Source: Melioribacteraceae bacterium (GTDB taxonomy: Bacteria; Bacteroidota; Ignavibacteria; Ignavibacteriales; Melioribacteraceae). From it: a stretch of 64,000 bases of DNA. Each line of letters begins with the position of its first letter. Within the stretch, counting starts at the first letter, position 1. The stretch is from the NCBI GenBank assembly GCA_035362835.1, contig DAOSDY010000002.1, positions 503,692 through 567,691 on the forward strand. Reading direction: 5' to 3'. The position numbers and the translations under genes were made by a program. Under the pieces are notes generated by a model. It was not told where the DNA came from. It saw nothing but the letters and a program-made list of their open reading frames with translations, and made no database searches. Shown here piece after piece: positions 52,570 through 61,481 of the stretch.

Positions 52570-53222
52570 TGTCTCATCCTGAAATAAAATAGTTGATATA
52601 CATTTAAGACGGAGGAAGGGAGTAATGAGTTGTTTTCTTTAACTGATTCGGCGAACAGTTCACCGAGGTGATTAGTAATTATGTCAAGGTTACTGTAGCC
52701 GCCTTCAATGAATAATCCTTCTTCCACTGTCTCTACAAAAATACCCATAAATTTAGATAAATTAAAAAATCCGAAATTATACCTGAGAAATGCATTACCG
52801 AAGAAGTGGGCAAGCTTGTCTTTATCGCTGAACTCGGTTTCGGGTGAATTAAAGAAAATATTCTTGGGTAGATTTTTTACTTTGGTTTTGAAAACGGATT
52901 CAGGGGGAGACGGCAGTGGAATCATGAGTTCGGAACCAAAAAGGAATCGGGTCCTGATCCTGTTGAATGGTAAACATGCAAATGTTAGTGCCAGCAGCGC
53001 TTCGGAAATATCACCGTCGTAAAAATCATATGCTTTCCGGTAAATAAGATCCACCAGTTCCGGATCATTATGGTTCTTTCTTAATTCGGCAAATTGATCT
53101 GAAGCAATGAATTCCGATAGATAGAAGAGTCCCCCGTAAAAACTTTTATCATAATTATTCTGAAAACAGTATGATGCGGGAATGAAAAGAAATATAGAAA
53201 CTGAAAGAAATAATTTTCTCAA
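52566..53222 (-). CDS. secreted hypothetical protein with DKxAHFFGN motif
   Basis: 218 aa with a signal peptide (KLFLSVSIFLFIPASYC, cut near residue 19); a lipobox is not clear although a Cys is at the end. Not recognised as a family. The C-terminal half contains DKDKLAHFFGNAFL, then VETVEEGLFIEGGYSNLDIITNHLGELF. This spacing of DK..H, E..E and D..N..G recalls DUF2279/YfiM- and VanZ-like membrane-associated domains, but the match is loose. It overlaps the NtrC-type regulator gene, so the two may be functionally linked, for instance sensing at the envelope. Confidence that it is a real gene is high; function is unknown. Confidence 0.75.
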   Translation of the reverse strand: MRKLFLSVSIFLFIPASYCFQNNYDKSFYGGLFYLSEFIASDQFAELRKNHNDPELVDLIYRKAYDFYDGDISEALLALTFACLPFNRIRTRFLFGSELMIPLPSPPESVFKTKVKNLPKNIFFNSPETEFSDKDKLAHFFGNAFLRYNFGFFNLSKFMGIFVETVEEGLFIEGGYSNLDIITNHLGELFAESVKENNSLLPSSVLNVYQLFYFRMRQ

Positions 53223-53236
53223 AATATTCCCGGTTT

Positions 53237-54892
53237 CTAAGTTTGAATTACACCAGTAGAAAATTTATTTATAACGGGATTATTATCCGCACATTCGATA
53301 GACATTGAAATATAGTCTCTTGTAAGTGCCGGATCTATAATCTCATCAATCCACAACCGTGCGGCAGCGTAAAGTGGAGAATTCTTTTCCTCATACGACT
53401 GAATAACCTCTTTAAGAAGTTTCTCTTTCTGTTCGGAAGTAAATTCGCGTCCCGATTTTTCCATCTGCTTGACTTTAATATCAAGGAGAACGCTGCTTGC
53501 CTGTGCGCCGCCCATCACGGCAATTTTAGAATTCGGATACGCGAAAATAAATCTTGGATCGTAAGCCTTCCCGCACATCGCATAATTACCGGCACCGTAA
53601 CTGTTGCCGATTATGACGGTTATTTTGGGCACAACAGAATTTGCAACCGCATTAACCATCTTTGCGCCGTCTTTTATTATTCCTCCGTGTTCGGCTTTGC
53701 TGCCAACCATAAATCCTGTAACATCCTGCAGGAATACAAGCGGGATTTTTTTCTGATTGCAATTCATTATAAATCTTGTCGCCTTATCTGCGCTGTCGGA
53801 ATAGATTACTCCGCCTATCTGCATTTCACCTTTTTCGGTCTTAACGACATTTCTTTGATTTGCCACAATACCAACAGCCCATCCGTCAATTCTTGCATAA
53901 GCCGTTATGAGAGATTTTCCGTAGCCCGCCTTATACTCGTCAATTTCCGAGTTGTCTACTAACCTGGCAATGAGTTCGTAAGTATCATATGGTTTTGTCG
54001 TATCCTCGGGAAGTATGCTGTAAATATCCCCGGGGGAATATTCCGGCGGTGCCGGAGTTATTCTGTTGAATCCGGCTGACTCGTTAGCCCCGTATTTACC
54101 GACAAGGCTTCTAATCTGGAGAAGGCACTCCTGATCATTTTTCATAATATAATCTGTTACGCCTGAAATATTCGATTGGACGCGTGCGCCACCGAGATTT
54201 TCGTTGTCTATGTCCTCGCCAATAGCTGCTTTAACCAGATGTGAACCGGCAAGGAAAACCGATCCTTCTCCTTCAACTATTAATGCCTCATCACTCATGA
54301 TAGGGAGGTAAGCGCCGCCTGCAACACAAGGTCCCATGATCGCAGCGATCTGCGGAATTCCCATTGAAGACATAAACGCATTATTCCTGAATATTCTTCC
54401 GAAGTGTTCTTTATCAGGGAATATTTCATCCTGAAGCGGAAGAAACACTCCCGCACTATCCACAAGATAGATTATTGGAAGTCTGTTCTCAATCGCGATC
54501 TCCTGAGCTCGTAGATTCTTTTTAGCGGTAATAGGAAACCATGCACCGGCTTTTACAGTGGCATCGTTTGCAACAATTACAAAATTTTTCCCGTTTATCT
54601 TACCAATACCGTAAACCGTTCCTGAAGATGGGGCTCCGCCGTATTCCTGGTACATTCCGTAGGCCGCGAGCGTGCTTAATTCAAAAAATTTTGAATCCTT
54701 ATCTGTCAATTGATCAATTCTCTCGCGGGCAGTCAGTTTTCCTTTTTCATGCTGACGTTCGACGGCGTTTTTACCGCCTCCTTGCCGGGCAGTATCCTTT
54801 GCGGCTTCAACTTTCCGTAATATGTTTTTTTGAAAATCTTCTTTACGAAGTGTCGATTCATTTTGAATTATCGGGCTGCCGATTCGCTTCAT
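53237..54892 (-). CDS. acyl-CoA carboxylase carboxyltransferase (beta) subunit, methylcrotonyl-CoA carboxylase-like
   Basis: Transfers CO2 from biotin to an acyl-CoA. Both crotonase-fold halves are present in one 551-aa chain: RQHEKGKLTARERID, GAPSSGTVYGIGKINGK, VDSAGVFLPLQDEIFPDKEHFGRIFRNNAFMSS, GPCVAGGAYLPIMSDEALIVEG, then GVIYSDSADKATRFI, FLQDVTGFMVG and GNSYGAGNYAMCGKAYDPRF. The wording FPDKEHFGR and GGAYLPIMSDE matches methylcrotonyl-CoA carboxylase more than propionyl-CoA carboxylase. The biotin carboxylase subunit is not in the window. Start at 54892 has AAGGAG. With the neighbouring acyl-CoA dehydrogenase it suggests leucine breakdown (isovaleryl-CoA to methylglutaconyl-CoA). Confidence 0.9.
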   Translation of the reverse strand: MKRIGSPIIQNESTLRKEDFQKNILRKVEAAKDTARQGGGKNAVERQHEKGKLTARERIDQLTDKDSKFFELSTLAAYGMYQEYGGAPSSGTVYGIGKINGKNFVIVANDATVKAGAWFPITAKKNLRAQEIAIENRLPIIYLVDSAGVFLPLQDEIFPDKEHFGRIFRNNAFMSSMGIPQIAAIMGPCVAGGAYLPIMSDEALIVEGEGSVFLAGSHLVKAAIGEDIDNENLGGARVQSNISGVTDYIMKNDQECLLQIRSLVGKYGANESAGFNRITPAPPEYSPGDIYSILPEDTTKPYDTYELIARLVDNSEIDEYKAGYGKSLITAYARIDGWAVGIVANQRNVVKTEKGEMQIGGVIYSDSADKATRFIMNCNQKKIPLVFLQDVTGFMVGSKAEHGGIIKDGAKMVNAVANSVVPKITVIIGNSYGAGNYAMCGKAYDPRFIFAYPNSKIAVMGGAQASSVLLDIKVKQMEKSGREFTSEQKEKLLKEVIQSYEEKNSPLYAAARLWIDEIIDPALTRDYISMSIECADNNPVINKFSTGVIQT

Positions 54893-54901
54893 CTGATCTC
54901 C

Positions 54902-56065
54902 TTAGTCCTTAAGAAGGTTTCTTGCGAGAACAATTCTTTGCACTTCCGAAGTCCCCTCACCGATTGTAAGCAGTTTAACATCCCTGTAGAATTTTTCTAC
55001 CGGATAGTCTTTTACAAATCCGTAACCGCCGAAAATCTGAACGGCTTCGTTTGCGGCTTTCACTGCAATTTCGCTTGCAAATAGCTTTGCCTTTACTGCC
55101 GCCATGGTTGAATCCTGTCCGGAATCTTTTAGAAAAGCTGCCTTATAAGCTAAAAGCCGTGCGGCCTGTATGTCAGTTGCCATCTCGGAGAGTTTAAACT
55201 GGATTCCCTGGAATTCGGAGATAGACCTGTTAAACTGTTTCCTCTCTTTTGAATAAGCGATTGAAGATTCAAGACAACCTTCAGCAAGTCCAACACTTAA
55301 TGCCGCAATAGAAATTCTTCCGCCTTCCAGAATTTTCATTGCCTGAAGAAATCCTTCGCCTTCATTCCCGATCAGGTTTTGCTTTGGGACTTTACAATTC
55401 TCCATCAGGAGCTGGGTTGTTTCGCTGGCCCGCATGCCAAGTTTATTCTCTTTTTTACCTGCGCTGAAACCCTCGAATCCTTTTTCAATAACAAATGCAG
55501 AGATTCCTTTCTTACCTTTGGATTTATCTGTAATTGCCATAACAACTGCTGTTTTTCCCGAAGCGCCGTGCGTAATAAAATTTTTGGTACCGTTCAGAAT
55601 ATAATAGTCTCCGTCAGGCATTGCAGTGGTTTGCATTGCGCCTGCATCGCTGCCAGAAGACGGTTCGGTCAATCCCCAGGCTCCAATAACTTTGCCAGAT
55701 GCAAGGTCGGGCAGATACTTCCTTTTCAATTCCTCGTTAGCATGCATAAGTATATGGTTTGTACAGAGTCCATTATGTGCGGCAACGGAGAGAGCAAATG
55801 AGGGATCGATTCTCGCAAGCTCCTCTACCACAATTGAATATTCGGTGTAGCCGAGTCCTGCTCCGCCGTATTCTTCAGGGACGAGAATACCGAGGAATCC
55901 GAGTTCTCCGAGCTGCTGAAGGATTTCAATCGGGAATTTCTGCGACTCGTCGTATTCCATTACCACCGGTTTAATGACATTTTCTGCGAAATCCCTGATT
56001 GTATCTCTGATAGTTTTCTGATCTTCGGTCAATTCTATTGTATGATTGTTTCCGGTTAATTCCAT
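54902..56065 (-). CDS. acyl-CoA dehydrogenase (short/branched-chain type)
   Basis: FAD-dependent acyl-CoA dehydrogenase of 387 aa. Canonical blocks: FPIEILQQLGELGFLGILVPEEYGGAGLGYTEY, GAWGLTEPSSGSDAGAMQTTA, YILNGTKNFITHG, ERKQFNRSISEFQGIQFKLSEMAT and YRDVKLLTIGEGTSEVQRIVLARNLL, with the catalytic Glu in GEGTSE. Its order before an MCC-like carboxylase subunit would fit isovaleryl-CoA dehydrogenase, but short-chain enzymes look the same here. Its start overlaps the meaB stop by one base; the carboxylase gene follows after 9 bases. Confidence 0.9.
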   Translation of the reverse strand: MELTGNNHTIELTEDQKTIRDTIRDFAENVIKPVVMEYDESQKFPIEILQQLGELGFLGILVPEEYGGAGLGYTEYSIVVEELARIDPSFALSVAAHNGLCTNHILMHANEELKRKYLPDLASGKVIGAWGLTEPSSGSDAGAMQTTAMPDGDYYILNGTKNFITHGASGKTAVVMAITDKSKGKKGISAFVIEKGFEGFSAGKKENKLGMRASETTQLLMENCKVPKQNLIGNEGEGFLQAMKILEGGRISIAALSVGLAEGCLESSIAYSKERKQFNRSISEFQGIQFKLSEMATDIQAARLLAYKAAFLKDSGQDSTMAAVKAKLFASEIAVKAANEAVQIFGGYGFVKDYPVEKFYRDVKLLTIGEGTSEVQRIVLARNLLKD

Positions 56066-57030
56066 TATTTACCTGCCTCAGCTTTATTCTTAAAATTTTT
56101 GTAAAGGTTTTCTGCAACCTGGTAAGGGGAGATTGTACCTTCAAGAACATTTTTAAGAGATTCTTTTAATAAATTCTCACGCTCTTTAACCCAGAGTTCC
56201 CCCTGAATAAATGTCTCAACAATCTCCTTAATTCTCAATTTATAATTCTCTTCCCGCTTTTCCTTAAGAAGATTATTCGATACGAGATAATTCCGGTGTC
56301 GATCTATTTCTTCTTTGATCTCTTTAGTCCCCACATTTTCTGATGCTATACATTTTATAATATTGGGAAGCCAGTCGTTTACTTCGTGATCTTTAAGCAT
56401 TAGGATAGTTTTTAAAGCTGTTAAAGCTGAATCGGATCCGGGACGGTCGCTTTTATTTAGCACAAAGAAATCGGCTATTTCCATAAGTCCGGCTTTCATT
56501 GCCTGAATAGAATCGCCTGATTCAGGTACAAGTACCACAATGGTAGTATCGGCGGTTTTTGCAATATCAAGTTCGGATTGTCCGACTCCAACTGTTTCGA
56601 AAATTATATAATCATAACCGGCAGCATCCAGCACATCGGCGGCGTCAATTGTCTTCTTGCTTAATCCTCCAAGACTACCCCTGGTTGCCATACTTCTTAT
56701 AAAAACTCCTTCATCGTTACCGATATCCGTCATTCTTACCCTGTCGCCAAGAAGAGCTCCGCCTGTAAAAGGACTTGTAGGGTCCACAGCTATGATTGCA
56801 ACTTTGAAATTATTTTTCCTGTAAAATTTAGCTAGCTGATTGGTCAGTGTCGATTTACCGGCTCCGGGAGGTCCTGTAATTCCGATTCTATATGCATTAC
56901 CTGTTTTCTTATGAAGTTCTTTTAGTAATTCAGTCGAATTAGAGTTGTTGGATTCAACTATACTGATAGCTCTTGAAACGAAACGTTTTTCATTATTAAA
57001 AATCTTTTCTACCAACTGATTCTGGTTCAT
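56065..57030 (-). CDS. meaB: methylmalonyl-CoA mutase-associated GTPase MeaB (ArgK family)
   Basis: G3E-family P-loop GTPase that loads and protects cobalamin in methylmalonyl-CoA mutase. P-loop GPPGAGKST (53-61), switch region VDPTSPFTGGALLGDRVRM, FIRSMATRGSLGG, FETVGVGQSELDIAKTADTTIVVLVPESGD and the base-recognition NKSDRPGSD. 321 aa. The mutase itself is not adjacent in this window. Operon: 47 bases after nadD, one-base overlap with the dehydrogenase. Together they point to branched-chain or odd-chain acyl-CoA metabolism. Confidence 0.93.
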   Translation of the reverse strand: MNQNQLVEKIFNNEKRFVSRAISIVESNNSNSTELLKELHKKTGNAYRIGITGPPGAGKSTLTNQLAKFYRKNNFKVAIIAVDPTSPFTGGALLGDRVRMTDIGNDEGVFIRSMATRGSLGGLSKKTIDAADVLDAAGYDYIIFETVGVGQSELDIAKTADTTIVVLVPESGDSIQAMKAGLMEIADFFVLNKSDRPGSDSALTALKTILMLKDHEVNDWLPNIIKCIASENVGTKEIKEEIDRHRNYLVSNNLLKEKREENYKLRIKEIVETFIQGELWVKERENLLKESLKNVLEGTISPYQVAENLYKNFKNKAEAGK

Positions 57031-57077
57031 TTTAATCTTTGTTTACTAAGGTTGTTTGAATGATGAAATAGAATTAA

Positions 57078-57653
57078 TTAACGGTATAATTTCTTTTCAT
57101 AAATATATTTTTTAACCGGTTCAGGAACAAGAAAATCGATCGTCCTTCCTCGGCTTATACGGTCCCTTATATCAGTTGAAGAGATTTCAATTGTCGGTGT
57201 ATCAAGTATAACGGCAGAATCGAAAAACCGGTTTCTTTCATCGATAATATCAGTTTTTCTCTTTATAACAATTAAGCGGGCAAGTTTTATTATCTCGTCC
57301 GGATTATTCCATTTTTCAAAAACAAGCAGATTATCGTAGCCGATTATCAGTTCTATTTCATCGTAATTACCGGAAAAGTGTTTTAGAGTATCGTACGTGT
57401 ATGAAATGTCGCCTTTTAGAATTTCATAATCGGAAAATTCGAGATAGGGGATATTTTCAACCGCAAGTTTTACCATGTTTAAACGATGTACTCCGGAAGT
57501 AATTTTCTGACCGGTTTTGTGAGGGGAAATATGACAGGGTATGAAGATAATCCGGTTTAGATTCCTTTGCTCAAGTACATACTGAGCGAGAATGAGATGT
57601 CCGGTATGCACCGGATCAAAACTTCCGCCAAAAATTCCAATCCTATTTTTCAT
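57078..57653 (-). CDS. nadD: nicotinate-nucleotide adenylyltransferase
   Basis: Makes deamido-NAD from nicotinate mononucleotide. HIGH-like motif region IGIFGGSFDPVHTGHLILAQ (residues 4-23), the second conserved block IGYDNLLVFEKWN, and ISSTDIRDRISRG near the C-terminus. 191 aa is the usual size. It overlaps the prsW gene upstream by 11 bases, so the two are likely translationally linked. Confidence 0.94.
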   Translation of the reverse strand: MKNRIGIFGGSFDPVHTGHLILAQYVLEQRNLNRIIFIPCHISPHKTGQKITSGVHRLNMVKLAVENIPYLEFSDYEILKGDISYTYDTLKHFSGNYDEIELIIGYDNLLVFEKWNNPDEIIKLARLIVIKRKTDIIDERNRFFDSAVILDTPTIEISSTDIRDRISRGRTIDFLVPEPVKKYIYEKKLYR

Positions 57654-58608
57654 CTGATACCGGGTGATTGAACGCCATTAAATTACGAATTAATTCACGA
57701 AGCTGTTCAACTTCAAATTCCGAAACGGATTTAAGATATCCGGAACTGTTCCTGCTCTGCATTTTTTTGAATGCAAGATGAATCGCCGCCCTAAAATACT
57801 GTTTCCGGATTCTTTCATCAATCCATCCTTTTTTTAAGCGGAAAGAGGAACTGATAATATTTATATGGTCGACTGGCAAGTTTAATAATTCAAATTCCTC
57901 TTTCAATTCGTGCTCTATTATTTCTTTCTCTTTTTTGATTGCGTATTTGAACAGGAGAAAGAAAAAGAATGTGAGAATTATCATAAAAACAAAACCGTAG
58001 TAAAAAGTAGTGTCGAAGCTGACTGTAAAATTCCATAAAAAGTGAAAGAGAATCGCCAGGAACAGACCGGCTATAGGGAGCAAACTCTTTGAACTTTTCA
58101 GATTGAATTTCGCCATTCCTAAAAACGCGCCGAAAGTTGCTGTGGATATGCAATGCATTACTGCTGAAAAACCTGAACGGATAATTACAAGAAAAATCCA
58201 TTCAGAGAATGTCTCGCCGTAGGTTATAAAATATGTGAAGTTCTCCGTCATTCCGAATCCGAGACCGATGGCTCCGCCGTAGACAAGTCCGTCGGTTATA
58301 TTATCAAACTTTCTGGATTTAACAGAAAAGAAAAGAAACAAGCCTTTTGCAATTTCTTCGGAGACCGGGGCAAACAGAATTGTCTGTATCAGCGAAATAT
58401 CAGGATTGCTTTCGTCGGTATAACCGGTAAATGACCCCAGCAAAATCGAACCGAGAATTCCAAGCAGTATGGCACCGAAAGCACCCCATAGGAAATGGAT
58501 TATAAGGAATTGGAACGGCTCACGGTCATATTTATCCATCCGCCAAATAATTATTAGATAGATTATCATCGGGATTACAGCGGCAACCAAAGAGGCATTT
58601 ACAGGCAT
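57643..58608 (-). CDS. prsW: PrsW-family intramembrane metalloprotease
   Basis: Membrane-embedded protease of the CPBP/PrsW type, 321 aa with about eight hydrophobic segments. The conserved glutamates in VSEEIAKGLFLFF, the following GFGMTENFTYFITYG and the His of LFHFLWNF form the predicted metal site, all present. In Bacillus, PrsW cleaves an anti-sigma factor under envelope stress; a similar role here is inferred by family only. A cytoplasmic C-terminal tail (about 225-321) is longer than the core requires. It starts the minus-strand operon. A promoter would have to lie in the 125-base divergent gap; no clear match was seen on this strand. Confidence 0.85.
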   Translation of the reverse strand: MPVNASLVAAVIPMIIYLIIIWRMDKYDREPFQFLIIHFLWGAFGAILLGILGSILLGSFTGYTDESNPDISLIQTILFAPVSEEIAKGLFLFFSVKSRKFDNITDGLVYGGAIGLGFGMTENFTYFITYGETFSEWIFLVIIRSGFSAVMHCISTATFGAFLGMAKFNLKSSKSLLPIAGLFLAILFHFLWNFTVSFDTTFYYGFVFMIILTFFFFLLFKYAIKKEKEIIEHELKEEFELLNLPVDHINIISSSFRLKKGWIDERIRKQYFRAAIHLAFKKMQSRNSSGYLKSVSEFEVEQLRELIRNLMAFNHPVSDEK

Positions 58609-58691
58609 TTTTTGAGCTCATTTAGTTTGTTTATAATGGGATAAAGGGAAAATATCAAGTTATCTCTTATATTCACTTATTTAAGCAATTC

Positions 58692-58720
58692 TTGATTATA
58701 AATGAATTGGTAACTATATT
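58692..58720 (+). promoter_or_regulatory. candidate promoter of the yceD-rpmF-fab operon
   Basis: TTGATT (58692-58697), 17 bases, TATATT (58715-58720), then the start at 58749. Same form as the purC promoter candidate. Confidence 0.5.
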
Positions 58721-58748
58721 TTGACCCAATTTTTTGCTCTTTGTTAAA

Positions 58749-59246
58749 ATGATAATAAAATATACAAATTTTTCCGACGGCATCCATAAGTTAGAATTCG
58801 ATGAACCCGTCGAAAAAGTGGGTCTAGAGAATCTATTCTTCGGGAATGTGCTGGTTGACTGCCGTATGGATAAATCGCAGCACCAGATTGTTCTCAATTG
58901 CGAGGCAACTGTTAATTCCAGGTTTTTGTGCGATCGATGTAATTCGGAATATGAATCGAAAATTAACACCGTATTTCAACTCAGCTATATTTTTTCGAAG
59001 AGTATTCAACAATCCGATGATTTTAATGTAAAGTATCTTTCTCCGGAACAGGATAAGATTGATATAAGCAAGGATGTGTATGAGTATACGGAAATCGCGA
59101 TTCCGATGAAAAAACTCTGCAGCGAGGAATGTAAAGGTTTATGCCCCGTTTGCGGTAAAAACCTGAACCTGAAGAAATGTAATTGTCATATTGAAATAAA
59201 TAACGATATTTGGGAACCATTAAAAAAATTGAAATCTAATAACTAA
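58749..59246 (+). CDS. YceD/DUF177 family protein
   Basis: 165-aa DUF177 protein, found next to rpmF in most bacteria and linked in plants and E. coli to 23S rRNA accumulation. A TTG five codons earlier is in frame but ATG 58749 gives the usual start. The middle has CEATVNSRFLCDRC, and the C-terminus has CSEECKGLCPVCGKNLNLKKCNCH, a likely zinc site with paired CxxC motifs, together with WEPLKKLK. The rpmF gene follows 14 bases later. Role in ribosome assembly is by family association. Confidence 0.88.
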   Translation: MIIKYTNFSDGIHKLEFDEPVEKVGLENLFFGNVLVDCRMDKSQHQIVLNCEATVNSRFLCDRCNSEYESKINTVFQLSYIFSKSIQQSDDFNVKYLSPEQDKIDISKDVYEYTEIAIPMKKLCSEECKGLCPVCGKNLNLKKCNCHIEINNDIWEPLKKLKSNN

Positions 59247-59260
59247 ACAAAGGTTAAACG

Positions 59261-59440
59261 ATGCCGAATCCGAAACGCAAGATGTCTAAGAGTAGAAGAG
59301 ATAAACGCAGAACACATTACAAGGCAACTGTTCCTACCTTAAGCCGTTGTTCTAACTGCGGTGAATTGAAACTTAGCCACAGGGCGTGCCCGAGCTGCGG
59401 TTATTATGCCGGCAGATCTATGTTCGTACCAGAATCCTAA
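59261..59440 (+). CDS. rpmF: 50S ribosomal protein L32
   Basis: 59-aa L32, starting MPNPKRKMSKSRRDKRRTHY and holding two CxxC pairs (CSNCGE, CPSCGYY), i.e. the zinc-binding version. Located between yceD and plsX, the conserved ribosome-to-lipid junction. Confidence 0.97.
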   Translation: MPNPKRKMSKSRRDKRRTHYKATVPTLSRCSNCGELKLSHRACPSCGYYAGRSMFVPES

Positions 59441-59455
59441 TATTCTATCTTTTAG

Positions 59456-60490
59456 ATGACTAATAATCAGACTGACATTAAGTGTGTAATTGCAGTTGAT
59501 GCTATGGGGGGCGACTATGCCCCTAAGAATGTTTTATTAGGCGCACTAGAAGCATACAATAAATCGCGCGACTTCGACCTTATTCTGGTTGGCGACAAAG
59601 AGAAGCTCTTAAAAGTTGCCGAAGAAGAGAAGATAAGTCTCGATGAAAGATTGATCTACCATACATCTCAGGTTATTGAGATGGGGGATACTCCTACAAC
59701 TGCCATAAAGAGTAAACAGGATTCCTCCATTGTAGTTGGAGCCCGACTTGTAAAGGAGAAGAAAGCCCACGCATTTGTAAGTGCAGGTAATACCGGCGCC
59801 ATGATGGCTGCATCCACATTAATTATGGGACGTATTCAAGGTGTAGGACGACCTACAATAGGCGCTTCATTCCCGACATCCCAGAACAAATTCTGCCTTT
59901 TATTTGATGTGGGAGCCAGTGTAGACAGTAAACCGCAGCACCTATTTGAATATGCTGTGATGGGATCAATCTTTGCCAGGGAAATATTTGATACGGCTTC
60001 ACCTTCTATTGGTGTTCTCAGTGTCGGTGAAGAGGAAGCTAAGGGGAGTGAACTTTCGCTGGCCGCATTCAAACTGCTTAAGGAGTCTAAACTCAATTTT
60101 GTCGGGAATGTTGAAGGAAGAGATATACTGAAAGGCGGTGTGGATGTGATTGTTTGTGATGGTTTCATCGGGAACATCGTTCTTAAATTCGGCGAGAGTG
60201 TTCTAACTCTTCTTAAATCCCGTGTAAAAGATTATTCTAAAAAAGGTTTACTTAATAAAATCTACGCATTGATTGTAAAAAAAGTTTTAAAAGCCTCACT
60301 AAGCGATATGGATTACCAGACTCATGGAGGTGTTCCGCTTCTGGGTGTTAATGGTATCAGTATTATTGGTCATGGCTCGAGTACTCCGCTCGCTATTAAG
60401 AATATGGTTTTGAGAGCCAAAGAAATGCACGATAAAAATTTAATTCAGAAATTTCAGGAAGCATTAAAAGATTATGCCGTTACAAGATAA
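59456..60490 (+). CDS. plsX: phosphate acyltransferase PlsX
   Basis: Makes acyl-phosphate from acyl-ACP for phospholipid synthesis. CVIAVDAMGGDYAPKNVLLGALEA at the start, GDTPTTAIKSKQDSSIVVGARLVKEKKAHAFVSAGNTGAMMAAS, LFDVGASVDSKPQHLFEYAVMG, VCDGFIGNIVLKFGES and GGVPLLGVNGISIIGHGSS are canonical. 344 aa. The fabH start lies within its last 17 bases, so the lipid genes are tightly coupled. Confidence 0.96.
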   Translation: MTNNQTDIKCVIAVDAMGGDYAPKNVLLGALEAYNKSRDFDLILVGDKEKLLKVAEEEKISLDERLIYHTSQVIEMGDTPTTAIKSKQDSSIVVGARLVKEKKAHAFVSAGNTGAMMAASTLIMGRIQGVGRPTIGASFPTSQNKFCLLFDVGASVDSKPQHLFEYAVMGSIFAREIFDTASPSIGVLSVGEEEAKGSELSLAAFKLLKESKLNFVGNVEGRDILKGGVDVIVCDGFIGNIVLKFGESVLTLLKSRVKDYSKKGLLNKIYALIVKKVLKASLSDMDYQTHGGVPLLGVNGISIIGHGSSTPLAIKNMVLRAKEMHDKNLIQKFQEALKDYAVTR

Positions 60491-61481
60491 AAAGTTTAAC
60501 GCAGCAATTACTGCTGTCGGTATGTATGTACCGGAAAAAATATTAGACAATAAGTATTTCGAATCGATAGTTGATACTAATGACGAATGGATTGTCACTC
60601 GTACCGGGATTAAAGAACGTCATATCATCGAGAACGGCGCTACAAGCGATATGGCCGCATTCGCAATTCAGGACCTGATGAAAAATTCCTCCCTTAAACC
60701 CGAAGAAATCGAAGTAATAATCGTTGCGACTGTTACACCGGATATGTTTTTCCCTTCAACTGCCTGCTTGATTCAGGAAAAAATAGGAGCCAAAAAGGCA
60801 TGGGGTTTCGATCTTTCTGCGGCTTGTTCGGGCTTTCTCTTTGCTCTTGAAACCGGCACTAAGATGATTGAAAGCGGAGCTTATAAAAAGGTAGTTGTAG
60901 TCGGCTCCGACAAAATGAGCTCAATAACAGATTATACCGACCGTAATAATTGCATATTATTTGGTGATCTTGCATCTGCAGTTCTTTTAGAACCTACTGA
61001 GGATCTTAATTACGGAATTAAAGACTCCATCCTTTACGTAGACGGAACTGGAAAAGATAATTTATATATGAAAGGCGGCGGAAGTCTGCGACCGGCTTCT
61101 CACGAAACTGTGGATAATAAATGGCATTACATCTACCAGGACGGTAAAGCTGTCTTTAAAGTCGCTGTTAAAGGTATGGCCGACGTATCTTATGAAATAA
61201 TGAAGAAAAATAATCTTAAGTCAGAAGATATTGCCTATTTAGTACCTCATCAGGCAAATCTTAGAATCATAGACGCAACCGCCGAACGTATGGGTCTATC
61301 TAAAGACAAGGTAATGATCAATATCGACCGGTATGGTAACACTACTGCGGCAACTATTCCTTCCTGTATAACTGAATATTATAGGAACGGAAAAATTAAA
61401 AAGGGCGACAACCTGGTTCTCTCCGCTTTCGGTGCCGGTTATACATGGGGCGCTATTTATCTTACCTGGAGCATTGATTAG
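60474..61481 (+). CDS. fabH: beta-ketoacyl-ACP synthase III
   Basis: First condensation of fatty-acid synthesis, acetyl-CoA (or a branched starter) with malonyl-ACP. Catalytic triad intact: Cys118 in DLSAACSGFLFALE, His in VPHQANLRI and Asn in YGNTTAATIP. 335 aa, starting NAAITAVGMYVPEKILDN. Overlaps plsX by 17 bases and fabD by one. Confidence 0.96.
   Translation: MPLQDKKFNAAITAVGMYVPEKILDNKYFESIVDTNDEWIVTRTGIKERHIIENGATSDMAAFAIQDLMKNSSLKPEEIEVIIVATVTPDMFFPSTACLIQEKIGAKKAWGFDLSAACSGFLFALETGTKMIESGAYKKVVVVGSDKMSSITDYTDRNNCILFGDLASAVLLEPTEDLNYGIKDSILYVDGTGKDNLYMKGGGSLRPASHETVDNKWHYIYQDGKAVFKVAVKGMADVSYEIMKKNNLKSEDIAYLVPHQANLRIIDATAERMGLSKDKVMINIDRYGNTTAATIPSCITEYYRNGKIKKGDNLVLSAFGAGYTWGAIYLTWSID

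Noticed and set aside
54541..54912. Plus-strand 123-codon frame, and similar long frames at 5978-6328, 55379-55801 and 30690-30980
   Set aside because: All lie antisense to convincing genes, have no ribosome site or family features, and reflect codon bias of the real gene.
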